Shown in pieces: positions 53,148 through 63,944 of a DNA stretch of 64,000 bases. How positions within the stretch are numbered: the first letter of the stretch is position 1; the number at the start of each line of letters is the position of its first letter. The stretch comes from Micrasema longulum (lineage: Eukaryota > Arthropoda > Insecta > Trichoptera > Brachycentridae), in the NCBI GenBank assembly GCA_022494885.1, contig JAGVSM010003937.1, forward strand, positions 62,001 through 126,000. Reading direction: 5' to 3'. Below the pieces are notes generated by a model, which had not been told where the DNA came from, did not search any database, and was given only the letters and a program-made list of their open reading frames with translations. The translations under genes and the position numbers were made by a program.

Positions 53148-53644
53148 CAAAAAACGTTTTCGTCTGATCCTTAAATCAAGATTTAACACATAAATATAAT
53201 ATTTTTAATACCAAATAACTATTAAAAAAATCGTAAACCCCCCTTTTGTACTGAATTAAGGTCTTATATAACACGGTTTCACCCATGCACCGTACTGTAG
53301 GAAAGTTACCTATACATTATTTCTCAAGTCTCAGACTTGTCGACAAACAGCGGTACATTTGGTCTGACAAATAATCGCACAAAGGAACATATTTGAAAAA
53401 AAAGACTTGCTTACGATACATTTCTTTATCTTCAATACGACGACGACTCATATTTGCATATAGCGGCTCTACAGAAGAGCCTCTTAAAAAAATCACACTC
53501 ACTTTGGTGCTGACCGGAAAATGTTATATCTATTCCGGGTATTATTCTCAAGCCCGTGTTAAGAAAATTCATTGCCTTGAGTTTTATAAATACAAATATT
53601 TTATTGATTGATTTGGTGTTTCTTTTGTAGAACTCCATATTGAA
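53148..53644. other. Unassigned stretch
   Basis: 53300-53580 is slightly less AT-rich, with short frames on both strands. None shows a recognisable motif, and no repeat relationship was found. Confidence 0.3.
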
Positions 53645-53873
53645 ACTTATAATACTAGAAATCAAACACTGATTTGAGTCTACTGAACACTTTATTTTGT
53701 TTTTACTGATATAAAAACAAAAATTTCGTGACAATTGTTTCGTCTTGTTTGCGTATTTTCAAATGAATGTCATCATCGGAATGTCATTCGTTTGAAAATG
53801 CCCTAACAAGGCGAAACAATTGTCACAAAATTTTTGTCGCTCAAATCGGTGTTTGATTTATAATATTATAAGT
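53645..53873. mobile_element. Foldback element
   Basis: The left arm (53645-53767) and right arm (53788-53873) are inverted copies sharing atcaaacac.gatttgag, aaa(a)ttt.gtgacaattg, tttcg.cttgtt and attttcaaa.gaatg. The left arm holds about 35 extra bases (53683-53720). There is no coding sequence. A target duplication is not obvious. Confidence 0.75.
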
Positions 53874-53976
53874 ACAAATATTTTTTATTAAATTTTAAAG
53901 AACCAAGTCGAAGTCAAAGTTTTCCGTGTCTGCACGGATTTTTTGCTGTCCTTTAATAATAAGGAATATTTTTGTG

Positions 53977-54033
53977 TTTTTTTTTTAATTACTATTTTTT
54001 TTTTTAATTACTATTTTTTTTTTTTAATTACTA
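53977..54033. repeat. 20-bp tandem repeat, three copies
   Basis: The unit is a T-run followed by aattactat, repeated three times with only the T-run length varying. Confidence 0.85.
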
Positions 54034-54163
54034 TAAAATAAAAAACTACCTTATAATCTATTACAGAATATTTTCTTTTCTCTTTCTTAATAATAAAAAA
54101 TATTATTTAAATATTATTTAATAGTCTATTTAATATAGGAGCGAAAATTCATAAACATTTTTT

Positions 54164-54330
54164 GTATACCCACAAACACGCCATGCCTTTGTGGGATTTT
54201 TTTAAAACTATTTATACTGTTAATATGTATTTCATTGCTATGTAATTAACCTTTACTTTTGCATACTCTGTTTTACCTCATATGTATATTGTAAAAAAAA
54301 ACAACAAAAAAAATATAATAAAAAAAGATA
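54164..54330 (+). mobile_element. LINE 3' UTR tail
   Basis: ttaatatgtatttcattgct, atgtaattaacctttac and atactctgttttacctcat match 43455-43605. It ends in an A-rich run. No coding part was found. Confidence 0.6.
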
Positions 54331-54519
54331 CATTCACTTTGGCTGTCTTATTGCTAAAAGTAAAAACATATTAGTAAAAAAAACATTTTAAAATAGGTCG
54401 AAATTTTTTAATCGCAGATGTTTTTTGGGGGCAAAAAAAGCTTGGATATGTTAATCTAGTAAGTCAAAATAAATAATAGTCGAGGCAAAATATTTGTTTC
54501 AAAGGTTGTTCAACACTGA

Positions 54520-54790
54520 AATATTTCACTATTTTTGGGCTCGTTTTATAATCAGAAGTTAACATTTATAAAAAAATGTATTTATAAAATAAAATTAAGT
54601 TTTCTGTTGAAAAAAATAATGGGTATAGAATTTTTTTTCTAAACATGTTCATTTACAGGTTCCCGACGAAGAAGTTTTAAACTTTCAAACAAATAAATAT
54701 ATTTTCGTAGGTAAACGTTGGTTTTAGTTTATATCGTCTCGGTATGTACCGATAAAGATAGCGTTTGTAATCGGTACGCCGCATTTGGTG
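54520..54790 (+). repeat. Repeat Y copy
   Basis: aaaattaagttttctgttg, tttacaggttcccgacgaag, ttatatcgtctcggtatg and gataaagatagcg..tgtaatcg are collinear with the minus strand of 15815-16080. Confidence 0.55.
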
Positions 54791-54835
54791 TTCCAATAAG
54801 GTCCCCGATGCACCATCGGGTACGTAAAGGGGGAT

Positions 54836-55000
54836 GTTTTTTTTTGACGCACAATAGTTAACAATTACAGCGGTGAATTGCAACACTAAACACCCAGGCT
54901 TAAGAAAAATCAGATTTATTTTAGCATTTTTACCAGAAATCGAAAACCGGAATCTTCCGTGTGTGATTCAAACGTTTTATCCATTACACCATGTAGGCCC
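54836..55000 (-). mobile_element. SINE-2 copy, diverged
   Basis: The minus strand reads gggcctacatggtgtaatgg, ataaaacgtttgaatcacac, ggaagattccggttttcgat (a damaged B box), cttaagcctgggtg and ttcaccgctgtaa. It is older than the 20-kb and 52-kb copies. Confidence 0.7.
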
Positions 55001-55052
55001 AAAATAATGAATATTTTGTTATAAGCAATTCAACACCCTTAATCTTAAAATT

Positions 55053-55289
55053 TTAATCAGTGTTTGAGAATTGTGCCTTTGTACGTAGGTTATATTTTGC
55101 CAAAACTTTTTTCTGCTCAAAAAATGCTTCTCGTTCGTAATGTATCCTTTGTAACCGCAAACGGTTAAACAGTGCTTTTTTTCTATATATTAATGTACTG
55201 TAACCTCTTTTTCTTTTGTTAACATCAAAAGACGTAAACATTGTGAACAACTTAATAATTGTTTTTGTAAGTGTCGGCAAATTTTGCAC
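55053..55289 (-). CDS. Hypothetical protein fragment, uncertain
   Basis: A 78-codon minus-strand frame starts at the ATG at 55289. Its second half is charged and protein-like (RKRGYSTLIYRKKALFNRLR, then HYEREAFFEQKKVLAKYNLR) with possible helix periodicity. No family is recognised. It could be the last exon of a host gene, the tail of an unrecognised transposable element, or chance. The SINE-2 copy lies directly downstream. Confidence 0.2.
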   Translation of the reverse strand: MQNLPTLTKTIIKLFTMFTSFDVNKRKRGYSTLIYRKKALFNRLRLQRIHYEREAFFEQKKVLAKYNLRTKAQFSNTD

Positions 55290-55339
55290 GTTTTACGGAG
55301 AAATTTTATTATCTGAAAAAAAATCAATTTAAAAAAAAA

Positions 55340-55395
55340 AAAAGACTATTGCATCCTATGCACCATTAAGTGTGGAAAGGGAATGAGGAGTAAAT
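55340..55395 (+). repeat. SINE-4 tail fragment
   Basis: attgcatcctatgcaccatt and aagtgtggaaagggaatga match the SINE-4 tail. Confidence 0.45.
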
Positions 55396-55961
55396 ATTAA
55401 ATATAAAAAATTGAACATTTTCTTTTAAAAAAAAGGGAAGAAAAAACAGTATGCTATGGATATGATATGAAATATTCGAAATTTATTCGCTCATCTAAGA
55501 AAATTAAACTGTTGATCCAATATAAGCAACAGATACGTGCGTGCTAGACACTTAAACGTTATTTAAAATTTGTTAGTACATAATTACTTACATGTACCTA
55601 TAAATTCGTTCTCGAAGATTCTTCCACTTAAGTTCGCTTGCGCGCGTTTCCACAATGTTTACGTCATATTCACATGCCGAACTTGATGGACGAGTAAACT
55701 CGCCGAATGTAAAGGTCAATGTTGGGCAGATTTGATTGACGGAGCATGCCACCCAGTTAAAGTATTTCGGCACTTGATTTGGACAAATTTCGGCAACAAT
55801 TGGTGCCAATTCTGGACCATTGAACTCTTGACGAGATGAAATATTGGCTGCTAAGATTACCTACAACACGCACTGTCTACTTGGTGACATTTTTATTAAA
55901 CTCCTTGCATTAACACATTCAGATCTGAATTCAAAAAAGTATTTATATTGCGGTCTGAAAT
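55396..55961. other. Unassigned stretch
   Basis: 55600-55800 is less AT-rich, with a 73-codon minus-strand frame whose translation I do not recognise. A short exon is possible but unsupported. Confidence 0.25.
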
Positions 55962-56165
55962 ATCATAATCATTCCATGTCCGCTCCCTAGTTAAAGCATA
56001 TTGTGTCCACAAAGATCCTTCAAGCAAATCTGTCGGCTGTCAGCTCCTGTGCATCCTTTCAAGTCAGGTTTGCGTCCCGTAGTTCTGATACGAACTGCCG
56101 ACAGACCGTCAGCATTGGGCGTCCAGTACGTCAAGAATCTGGGCAGGTAGGAAGGAAATAAAAAC
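55962..56165 (-). mobile_element. LINE-R 3' end, decayed copy
   Basis: The minus strand aligns with 27819-27995: cttgacgtactggacg.cc, acgcaaacctgacttgaaa, gatgcacaggagctgacagc and ctagggagcggacatgg, ending aatgattatga. The reading frame is no longer intact. Confidence 0.8.
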
Positions 56166-56784
56166 GTTAATAAGATATTGTTACAAATTAAATATTTTAA
56201 CAAGAATTATCTTCATTAAATAAAAAAAAGAATACAATTTCACAAAAAAAGTTTCAACTAAAATATTTCAGTAAATATATTTTTTATTAAGTATTACCGA
56301 AAACATAATTTTACGTAGAAATAAAGGAAAATGTCACAAAAATATACGTGCTTTAAAAGGCTTATATTTCTTTTTAAAAACAAACAAATTGGATTTTGCT
56401 TCTGCCAGTTTCATTTTTAATTTATTATCTTCTTATTATTAATGGAAGTTTTAATTCAATACTTAAGTCTTTCTATGAGAATCCAGATACCTAAGTTTAG
56501 TCTAAATTTGAAATGGCATAATTTGCCGGTATAATCTTGTTTTTTATCTAATTCGTTTTTTTTTTTTTTTTATTATTGCGCGATTAAAAAAAAAATCGTT
56601 TTAAAATGGCGAAATCGTATGATTTCCTCATTTTACCAGACTACAGTTTTTTAATGTAACAGATGATCGAAATACGGCCACATCTGGTGTTCAAACGAAG
56701 TGCCCTTAGCGCCATCGAGTGATATTAGGAGTATGATTATGATAGTACTTTAAAGGTTATTGAATATTTATTCTCAAACTCGAT
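56166..56784. other. Unassigned AT-rich region
   Basis: Nothing supported was found here. Confidence 0.35.
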
Positions 56785-56830
56785 AATATATTTATTTATA
56801 CTTTAACATTGTTTGTATTCTTTTTTTATA
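56785..56830 (+). repeat. Repeat Z 5' fragment
   Basis: tatttatttatactttaaca then ttgtttgtattcttttttt matches the start of the Z copy at 28856. Confidence 0.55.
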
Positions 56831-58539
56831 CGGAATAATGTTCCCTTCTCTCACTGGGGTGTTCCGTGACGAGGGAAACATTTTGAATTAGTTATTTAAC
56901 AAAGTGAACATAATAATATTAATAATAATTTTTAAAAAATTTAAATAATCTAATTAACTTAAGTATCATTAACATAATAAACAATAAAAACTAAAATAAT
57001 CATAAAAAAACATAACGAATTTATATAGACCAATAGACCAAATTTCATAAACAATACCCACATTTTATCTATACCTGTATTTGGCTTGATTCACTCATCG
57101 ATTCGTGTGCAACCCACCTCCACTATCTATTTCTTAATAGCAATTTTATACAGTGAGAACTTACTAATTGTCCTTATGGATAATGGAAGTAGATTTTACA
57201 CTTTAACCGAGTAGCAGGCCAATCCTCTTTGACCGAAGGTTGTATTCATATTTTTTTTTGCAGCATCAGGGTGGAGTATCTAGTAACTCTTGTATTTGTA
57301 ACGGAAGGTAGAAAATAATGTTTATGTGCGTATAGTAACAGAGCTTTTACATAATGTTGTTGTATGTGTTATTATTTTATAATATAATACGTTTATTCAA
57401 ACAAATTAGTTAAATGTTAGTTATATACACAGTTCTTCAAGGCCAGACTGCGAAAGAGGAACATTCCTCAAGGTAAGCTTTTGAATAATCCTATTTTTTT
57501 TTTCAAAAACTTTTTTGACTACTATTTAAAAATATATCTAATTGAAATTTGAATTAATCCTTTCTGTGTCGGACTAGAATCCCTTTCACAAACCCCACTC
57601 CCTTTTCTACCCAGCCGCATCCCTAGTCCGCGTTCGGTGCGTATCGCTTTCTTTGCCAAATACGTTTTTAATCTCAATTTGAAAAAAATGCGATTTTCCA
57701 AAAAATTATCAATTACCATATTTTTAAAAGCACATGTAAAAAAATTCTCTTAAGTTTCGCGGTATGCCCCTGAAAAACGTGTGTATTAAAAACATGCCTT
57801 AAATATTATGTGTTTTGAAGGACGACAGAAATTGTCTTCAAACTAAAAAGCCGATTTTTAATTTCGGTAAATACGTGAGTAAATACATTTTTAATTTTGC
57901 CTCTATTTGTATGAACACCCAGAACGAAAGGGTCAAACAAGTGTTAAGATGTTCGATTGACAGACAAAATTAAAAAAATAATCGTTAAATACAAAGAATA
58001 ATTCCTTTGGTGGACTTATTGCTAAATGCAACGTCTTCTAGCCAACCAAAACAGACTACTTAAAAAAAAGAGTTAGTCGAAAAAAAATACATTTTTCAAA
58101 AGGTACATATTATTTGTATATTTTACAGAAACAAACAATTATATAATAGGATAAAAAAAGATACGGTTTAAAGACACACCAGCGAAGTGTCCAATGAATT
58201 GGGAGATAAAGCTTGCTTGTATAAACGTAATCACAGTACAGTATATCGTATACTCCAAAGGATGAGGAATATGGGATCAGATTATGAGTTTGGAAGTAGA
58301 AAGGAAGGGAAACCATGAAAGAGGAGGAATTGAAAAAAATGTTTTTCAAAAATGAATCTCGGTAAGGGTTCTTAGGATATGATAATGATGTTTCTGGCGT
58401 TTCTTGAAAGTGGACAGAGAAGGTGCATTTTCTACATGAAGCGGTTGCTTTCATTATAGAAGATAATAGTAATTATAATATTTTACATAATAAATAATGG
58501 GAAAATACAAGCTTGAAATTCATATTTTATAGTCAAATT
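56831..58539. other. Unassigned AT-rich region
   Basis: No supported feature was found. A less AT-rich patch at 57560-57650 and a 114-codon minus-strand frame at 58110-58454 were examined. Neither shows a recognisable motif or a second copy. Confidence 0.35.
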
Positions 58540-58585
58540 TAGTTTAATATTTTACTATTTTTTCGTACATTTTAAGAATGATTTG
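58540..58585 (+). repeat. Repeat Z internal fragment
   Basis: tactattttttcgtacattt then taagaatgatttgtcgtgca matches the ttttcgtacattttcaagaa part of Z. Confidence 0.4.
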
Positions 58586-60059
58586 TCGTGCAATAATATA
58601 TTAAGGGTTCGTTTTCTTACTATGCATAGCCTAAGATTCCTGATTGTGTCAATTAGGAATGTTTTTTTTTTGGAAATATAACATAATTTTTTCATTATTA
58701 ATTTTTATTATTAAATCTTATTATCTTCAAAATGCCGAATTAGGAGTACGGAGTTGTTTGCAACTACATACGAAAGGTACTAACTATGCACGAAACTCTC
58801 CGATTCCGCGTTTACATTCCTAAGCCAACAAATTTACTTGTGATATAGACATTTTGAATACAAGAATTATTCATTTTAAAACGTTCTTAAATGCACTAAT
58901 TAAAACAAATTACTTAAGTCGTGATAAAACATTATTTTTCATGCAATTTTTTTCTCTGTTTTTGATGTGTATTATTATTATCTTACCTCTTTCTGAAATT
59001 AATTTATCAAATATTTGTATGTACCATGTATTATATTATTATCTTACTTATACCTACTGTTAATATTTTTTTATTTTTTTAAAATTAATTCGTTAATACA
59101 ATTTTTTATACAAAAATATATATATTTTGTTTAAATTCTTTACAAGTTATTTACAATTTGCTTTTTAATTCTAACACTTTTCTTATATCCATATTTTTTT
59201 TCTTTTTTGTTATTCAAAGTTTCACTTTTTATTTTGCATTGCAGTATGTTTTTTATTTTTTCTACATTTATACAAACACCGTTGTTTATTTTTTTAATTA
59301 TTACTTACTATGTCTGTACTTACCTGTATAATTTTTGTGAATGCACCTTGGGCGTATTGTAAAATTAAATATATAAAAAAATAAATATTAAAAAATTATA
59401 TTTGTATGTATTAAAAATTAAATATTTTAAAAATTAATTTTTGAATGGAAATTAACTAATTTTTCAATTAATGCAACTAAAAATAGCTAAACCATCGTAT
59501 TATAAAATTGCTAATCTGTATTTTTTATTTTATATTATTGTATTTTATGTGTAATGTATCAACATATGGTCCCAATTTTTCATCAATTTATCTCGCAAGT
59601 CGGGACATGAAAAAAATGTATAATCGTGCCTTTTAAATTTATGTATATGTATCAATAAATTGAAATATAATCAAATATAACGTTAATTCTACAATACGCT
59701 TGCCACTACACCGAAACTTGTTAAAATATTTGAAAGAAGCAACGGTAGCTAGGAATAGTTTATTTGATACTTAATGAAGGTACTTGAGATATCATATAAT
59801 GTATTTAAAGTAATTTGAATGGCCACACTTCTGTTTTAAATGTTACCTTCAAATAATTTAAATATAGCTATGTGCAATGTGCATTATAAACATGATATTT
59901 TTTATCACTTTTACCAACAAAAAGCAAAAAAAAAATGTGGTGTACGAAGCTTATGTAAGTTGAAAGCATACTAAAATATATGGTCTGTTACGTTTTCGTC
60001 AAAATGATCAACGTAAGCAAAAAAAAAAATTTTTTTTAATTAAAAAATGAACTCGAGTT
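58586..60059. other. AT-rich region with possible LINE-J-like 3' tail
   Basis: 59335-59395 reads gaatgcaccttgggcgtatt before an A-rich tail, echoing cccattgggcgtatatataa of LINE-J. 58854-58910 encodes HFKTFLNALIK, which could be a LINE end. No firm assignment is possible. Confidence 0.3.
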
Positions 60060-60222
60060 CGTATTATTTACTCATATATTTAATTTTTCAGACCATTTCC
60101 TAAAAGTCGTAAGTAACTTGTTCTGGAAAATGGAAATCGAGTTGTGGTAGAGAGGGATTTGAACCTTGGACCTCTGGCCAGTGAGTCCACAATACTACCA
60201 CGGGACCACAACCCGGTTAAAT
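60060..60222 (-). mobile_element. SINE-3 copy
   Basis: The minus strand reads gggttgtggtcccgtggtag, ggactcactggccagagg and ccaaggttcaaatccc, then the body caactcgatttccattttcc and aagttacttacga. It is most similar to the copy at 20225-20380. Confidence 0.7.
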
Positions 60223-60224
60223 AC

Positions 60225-60385
60225 TCGGTTCATTAGTGTAGATGGACTAACTCTCCCTAAATTCAAAAATAAATACGGGAAAATAACACGAGAGTACAAT
60301 ATCCCAAAAATGTATAATATGCTCCTACTAAATATAAAAAAAAAACAAAAAACTTATCAGGCTCAAGAAAAAGACGTATGCTGAA
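60225..60385 (+). mobile_element. LINE-D-like C-terminal fragment
   Basis: The frame encodes LTLPKFKNKYGKITREYNIP, KMYNMLLLNIKKKQKTYQA and a stop. This matches the VPK..NKYGKRT..Y..P..(F/Y)N.LP block of LINE-D at 20800. It abuts a SINE-3 head. Confidence 0.6.
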
Positions 60386-61687
60386 AATCTAATTCTTAGA
60401 ACCTGCATTTTTATTTGGACATTTTTTTTATTTCTCTACGTGTAACATACGAGTATTTCCGATACACATGGGAAAACATATTTTCTTTTTTTTTCCATAG
60501 TAATAAGAGCTTTTATATGTTATAGAATCTAAGAGATAATATTATCTATATATATATAAGAACTTAACTATAAACACCTGCTGACAAACTGAATTTTATG
60601 AAGTTCGGTAGGACTCGATATTTTGTATTTGACTTTTTGTGTGTTTTTGATAAATAAAAAATATAGATATATATATTTCAATTGAATTCAATTACTACTT
60701 GATGAGGTACGTGGAAGGTGAAAATTAGTTTCAAGATCTTGCTTTACTTCAGATGTTTTTTTACTATTTTTAAATGTTTTTTATTATTGTTTGTTTTAAT
60801 TTGTTTGTATCAGTATATACTTAACTTGCTATGTTATTTCAGTTTTATGTAGATATTATTATTTGTTACTGATTATTTTATTTCTGTCCCAAAATGAATT
60901 TCTTTTAACTCCTGGGAATACAAAAAAATTTATGAATTGATTAAAATAATATCCTTTTTCTAAATATCATTACTTTAATTAAAGCTTTATTTAACTATCA
61001 TTTTTTGGTGCTACTGACCCTAAGATATCTGTACTGTCTTGACCCTATTATATAAAATTTTAATGCTATAATAATTATTTAGAACTACACTGTCTTGACC
61101 TTATGATACAGAGAACTATATCGTCTTGATCTAATGATATAGCCATTTTTAAAAATCTCCGTTGATTTGTCTTGTCAAATAGGTTTTAAAGTGTGCTTTT
61201 CATAACTTCATTATGGGATGAAGCGCGAACGTTTTCTAGAAAATAATATGTTAGTTACGATGTTTTGGTTGTTGGTATCAATATCCGAGTATTATTAGCG
61301 ACTGCTGGTCAATACAAACGTCAAGATGGATTCTATTAGTTTGACCAGATCGAAAATATGCGTGTTTATTTATATACACAGCCAAAAAAACTTAGTTTGT
61401 ATTTATGTGTAGCATTGTTCAATTATTTTTTTAACATTTCCTAGAAAAACTGGTCGGATAAAGGCCCTGAAACTTGTTGAAAAGAAGATTATACCAACGC
61501 GTAAATAATTTATTTCACAAATTTAGATAACGTGTATAATTAAATGGAAGTTTAAAGATTCATATGTTCTGACGTATTTTTTCCTGTTTTATTTGGTGAT
61601 TGCATAAAAATATTTTTTAATTTGTACCTCAAAGCCTTAAATTAGTTTAAAACAAATTTATTATTTTTTATTTATTATTAATTTTTT
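60386..61687. other. Unassigned AT-rich region
   Basis: No gene was found. 61010-61140 contains three spaced variants of ctgtcttgacc(c/t)tat or tcgtcttgatctaatgat, a weak local repeat. Confidence 0.35.
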
Positions 61688-61745
61688 TTTAAAAAGAAAT
61701 ATTTGCGTTTTTATGATTTACCCAAATATTTTATTTTGAGGGCCG
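61688..61745 (-). repeat. SINE-3 tail fragment
   Basis: aaagaaatatttgcgttttt then atgatttacccaaatatttt and attttgagggcc match the SINE-3 3' end at 19262 and 12785. The rest is cut off sharply at ggccgtcc. Confidence 0.6.
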
Positions 61746-62457
61746 TCCGGACTACCACTATAACCGGGTAAGCGGGTGTCCAGATTAGCAAGGCCTTACT
61801 GTATTCAAGTATTTAAATAGAAAAGTTCCTTATTTCACGAAATCCACAAAAAAATATTCCTCAAAAAATACTGTAAGAAAAATTGTAAATCGAACTGCTT
61901 TCCAAACAAAAACATATCGCTCTATTAGAAAAGTAAAAGAAACAAGTAAAATAAAGTGTATCGTGTAAAACATTTTTTAAACATTTTGGATTGAATAAAA
62001 AATAAAATAACACTATGCAATACAGAATACTTCAAACAAACAATGATTTATAGTGGGTTTGTGTTTATACTTAACGGGATACTGTGTAGACGTCTGTGTG
62101 GCCTATAAATTACAAAGTGGAGTTGAGTACTTTAATATCTAATATATCGTGTGAACATCTTTCTTCTGAATGACTTCCTATCGACGCGACGCGACGTTCA
62201 AAAACCCATAACTGCACATTTAATTACTGTTTTTGTTAATATTATGAAAATGCACATAAATCACTTTCAATTGCATTTAATACGAATAAATCTTTATTCA
62301 ATAAAAAACAAACATTGGAATCAAGATTTTAACAATGTCGATTAAAAATTTGATTGTTATAGGCAAGAAATAAAACACATCGAGGTTATCAGTATTTTAT
62401 ATGCACATACGTATAATAATATTTTAATGGAAAATCACAAAAAATATATATGAACCG
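61746..62457. other. Unassigned stretch
   Basis: Nothing supported was found here. Confidence 0.35.
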
Positions 62458-62582
62458 GATTATGGTCCCGCCCCGTGGCTAGTGTCAAGGACTCGCGTAT
62501 CAAAGATTCAATATTCGAAGCCCACTATACCACAACTTAATTCCAATTTTCTAAAAGTGAGTTGTTTGCAACTCTTTTAAAT
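62458..62582 (+). mobile_element. SINE-3 copy
   Basis: ggtcccgccccgtggctagt, caaggactcgcgtatcaaag, a degraded B box, accacaacttaattcc and gagttgtttgcaactc. It is directly followed by an M2 element. Confidence 0.65.
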
Positions 62583-62584
62583 GT

Positions 62585-62935
62585 GTGACAAAAGAGAGGG
62601 AAAACATTTTTGATTAGGGAATATGGAGGTCTTGGCATTTAAAAAGCTTATGACCTGTCATTGGCTGGTTTAAGTAGCCTCTCTACTCACTGTGTGACAT
62701 CCACTATTCTGCCTATGTTTGAACATCCACATTTCCTCAACTCTTTCCTCTCTTTACTTTTGTGAAGTAAAAGAGCTGAAACTTTTATTATGCGGGTGAG
62801 ATTCATCCGGCTGAACCAAATCACCTTCTAGGCAACGCCTAAAAACAATTTTCCAATTTTTTATACTTCTTCATTTACCAGGTAGTTAATTCAACAATGT
62901 TTGAGTATGTCCAAATGCTTGCAGACTGGCTCGTC
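62585..62935 (+). mobile_element. MITE M2 copy
   Basis: aaaagagagggaaaacattt, tggctggtttaagtagcc, ttttgtgaagtaaaagagc, gagattcatccggctgaacc and aggcaacgcctaaaaac are present, ending at a terminal motif gagtatgtccaaatgc. The left terminus is missing. Confidence 0.8.
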
Positions 62936-62940
62936 GTACA

Positions 62941-63022
62941 ATTAAATGTTTTTATTTTTACCGCGTACAGTAAAAAAATATATATCACTAATTTCCCGCA
63001 GCACGGAACTTCCTCATTGGGT
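62941..63022 (+). repeat. Repeat Z 3' fragment
   Basis: tacaattaaatgtttttatt, accgcgtacagtaaaa and ccgcagcacggaacttcctc match the end of Z. It directly follows an M2 element, an arrangement mirrored at 22384/22385. Confidence 0.6.
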
Positions 63023-63106
63023 CACAAATATATCACAAATCACAAAAAAATTAAAATGTTATATAACTGACTTAATTAACATTGACCGTATTTTGAAAAT
63101 AAAGAT

Positions 63107-63238
63107 GTATGTATAATGTATGTGATGTATGTATAATGTATGTATAATGTATATATAAAAGTATGTATAATGTGTGTATAATGTATAATGTATATGTATA
63201 ATGTATAATGTATCTATAATGTATAATGTATGTATGCC
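63107..63238. repeat. Degenerate (TATGTATAATG)n microsatellite
   Basis: About 130 bases consist of variants of gtatgtataatgta and gtataatgta. The minus-strand frame rich in Ile, His and Tyr is an artefact of the repeat. Confidence 0.85.
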
Positions 63239-63354
63239 TTTGTATGTCAATTTATAAATTTCGTGTTTTTAATTTTTTTTATTCGTGTTAAATTTTCTCA
63301 ACTTTAAAAAATGTTCAATTTTTTATTTATTGTATTACTTTGTTTTGCATTTTT

Positions 63355-63490
63355 TGTTTCTTTTTTGTATTATTTTGTAAACTTGCCAAACACAAGAGCC
63401 AGACTCTTTTTTGGCAAGTTTAATCTTAAGTGTTTCATTTTTTGATTGTGTGTGTTGTTTATAAAGATTTTTATTTAAAAAAAATAAAAA
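63355..63490 (+). mobile_element. LINE-F 3' UTR, 5'-truncated copy
   Basis: ttgtaaacttgccaaacaca, agagcc-gactctttttt and ttggcaagttt match the reverse complement of 47460-47555. The hairpin arms aaacttgccaa/ttggcaagttt lie at 63379-63421. It ends in an A-rich tail. Confidence 0.75.
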
Positions 63491-63944
63491 AGTGATTTTT
63501 GTATAAAAATAGATTTTATACACTACCGAAATTTTGTTCATAGTTTTCCGTCTCCGTTAAAATGTCGATTAATTTTGTTAAGCTCCTTGGAAGGTTAAAA
63601 GCAAATACTTGTCTAGAAGGTTTTCGGACGTTCTCAAAATACTGTTGATAAAAATCAACATTTTTCTCTCTTATTTTCGTTTATGCCCTTATTTTTTATG
63701 ACTTAGCTCGGTTTTGTGGTCACAACATTAATTTCAGGTCAAGTTTAATCTGCGCTTAGAAAATGATTGTAGTATTTTAGTGCCTGACCATAATCGCTAT
63801 AAAAAGTGGTCGGATAAAGCATGAAAGCATGATTTATGGACTTAGTGTGTTTTACCTACAAAACGTGATTATCATGACAAAAGTTATGCTATTTCCTTTT
63901 CGTTTAGGCCTCGAACTCATAAGTCTGTTTTATGTCCAAGAGCA
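63491..63944. other. Unassigned stretch
   Basis: Nothing supported was found before the terminal Z fragment. Confidence 0.35.

Noticed and set aside
53690..53830. Hammerhead ribozyme in the foldback element
   Set aside because: GAAAC, palindrome and GTC are present, but there is no CUGANGA core with a complementary stem II on either strand.
58110..58454. Minus-strand 114-codon frame as a gene
   Set aside because: It has aromatic- and serine-rich composition without a motif, a supported start context or splice signals, and is likely chance.
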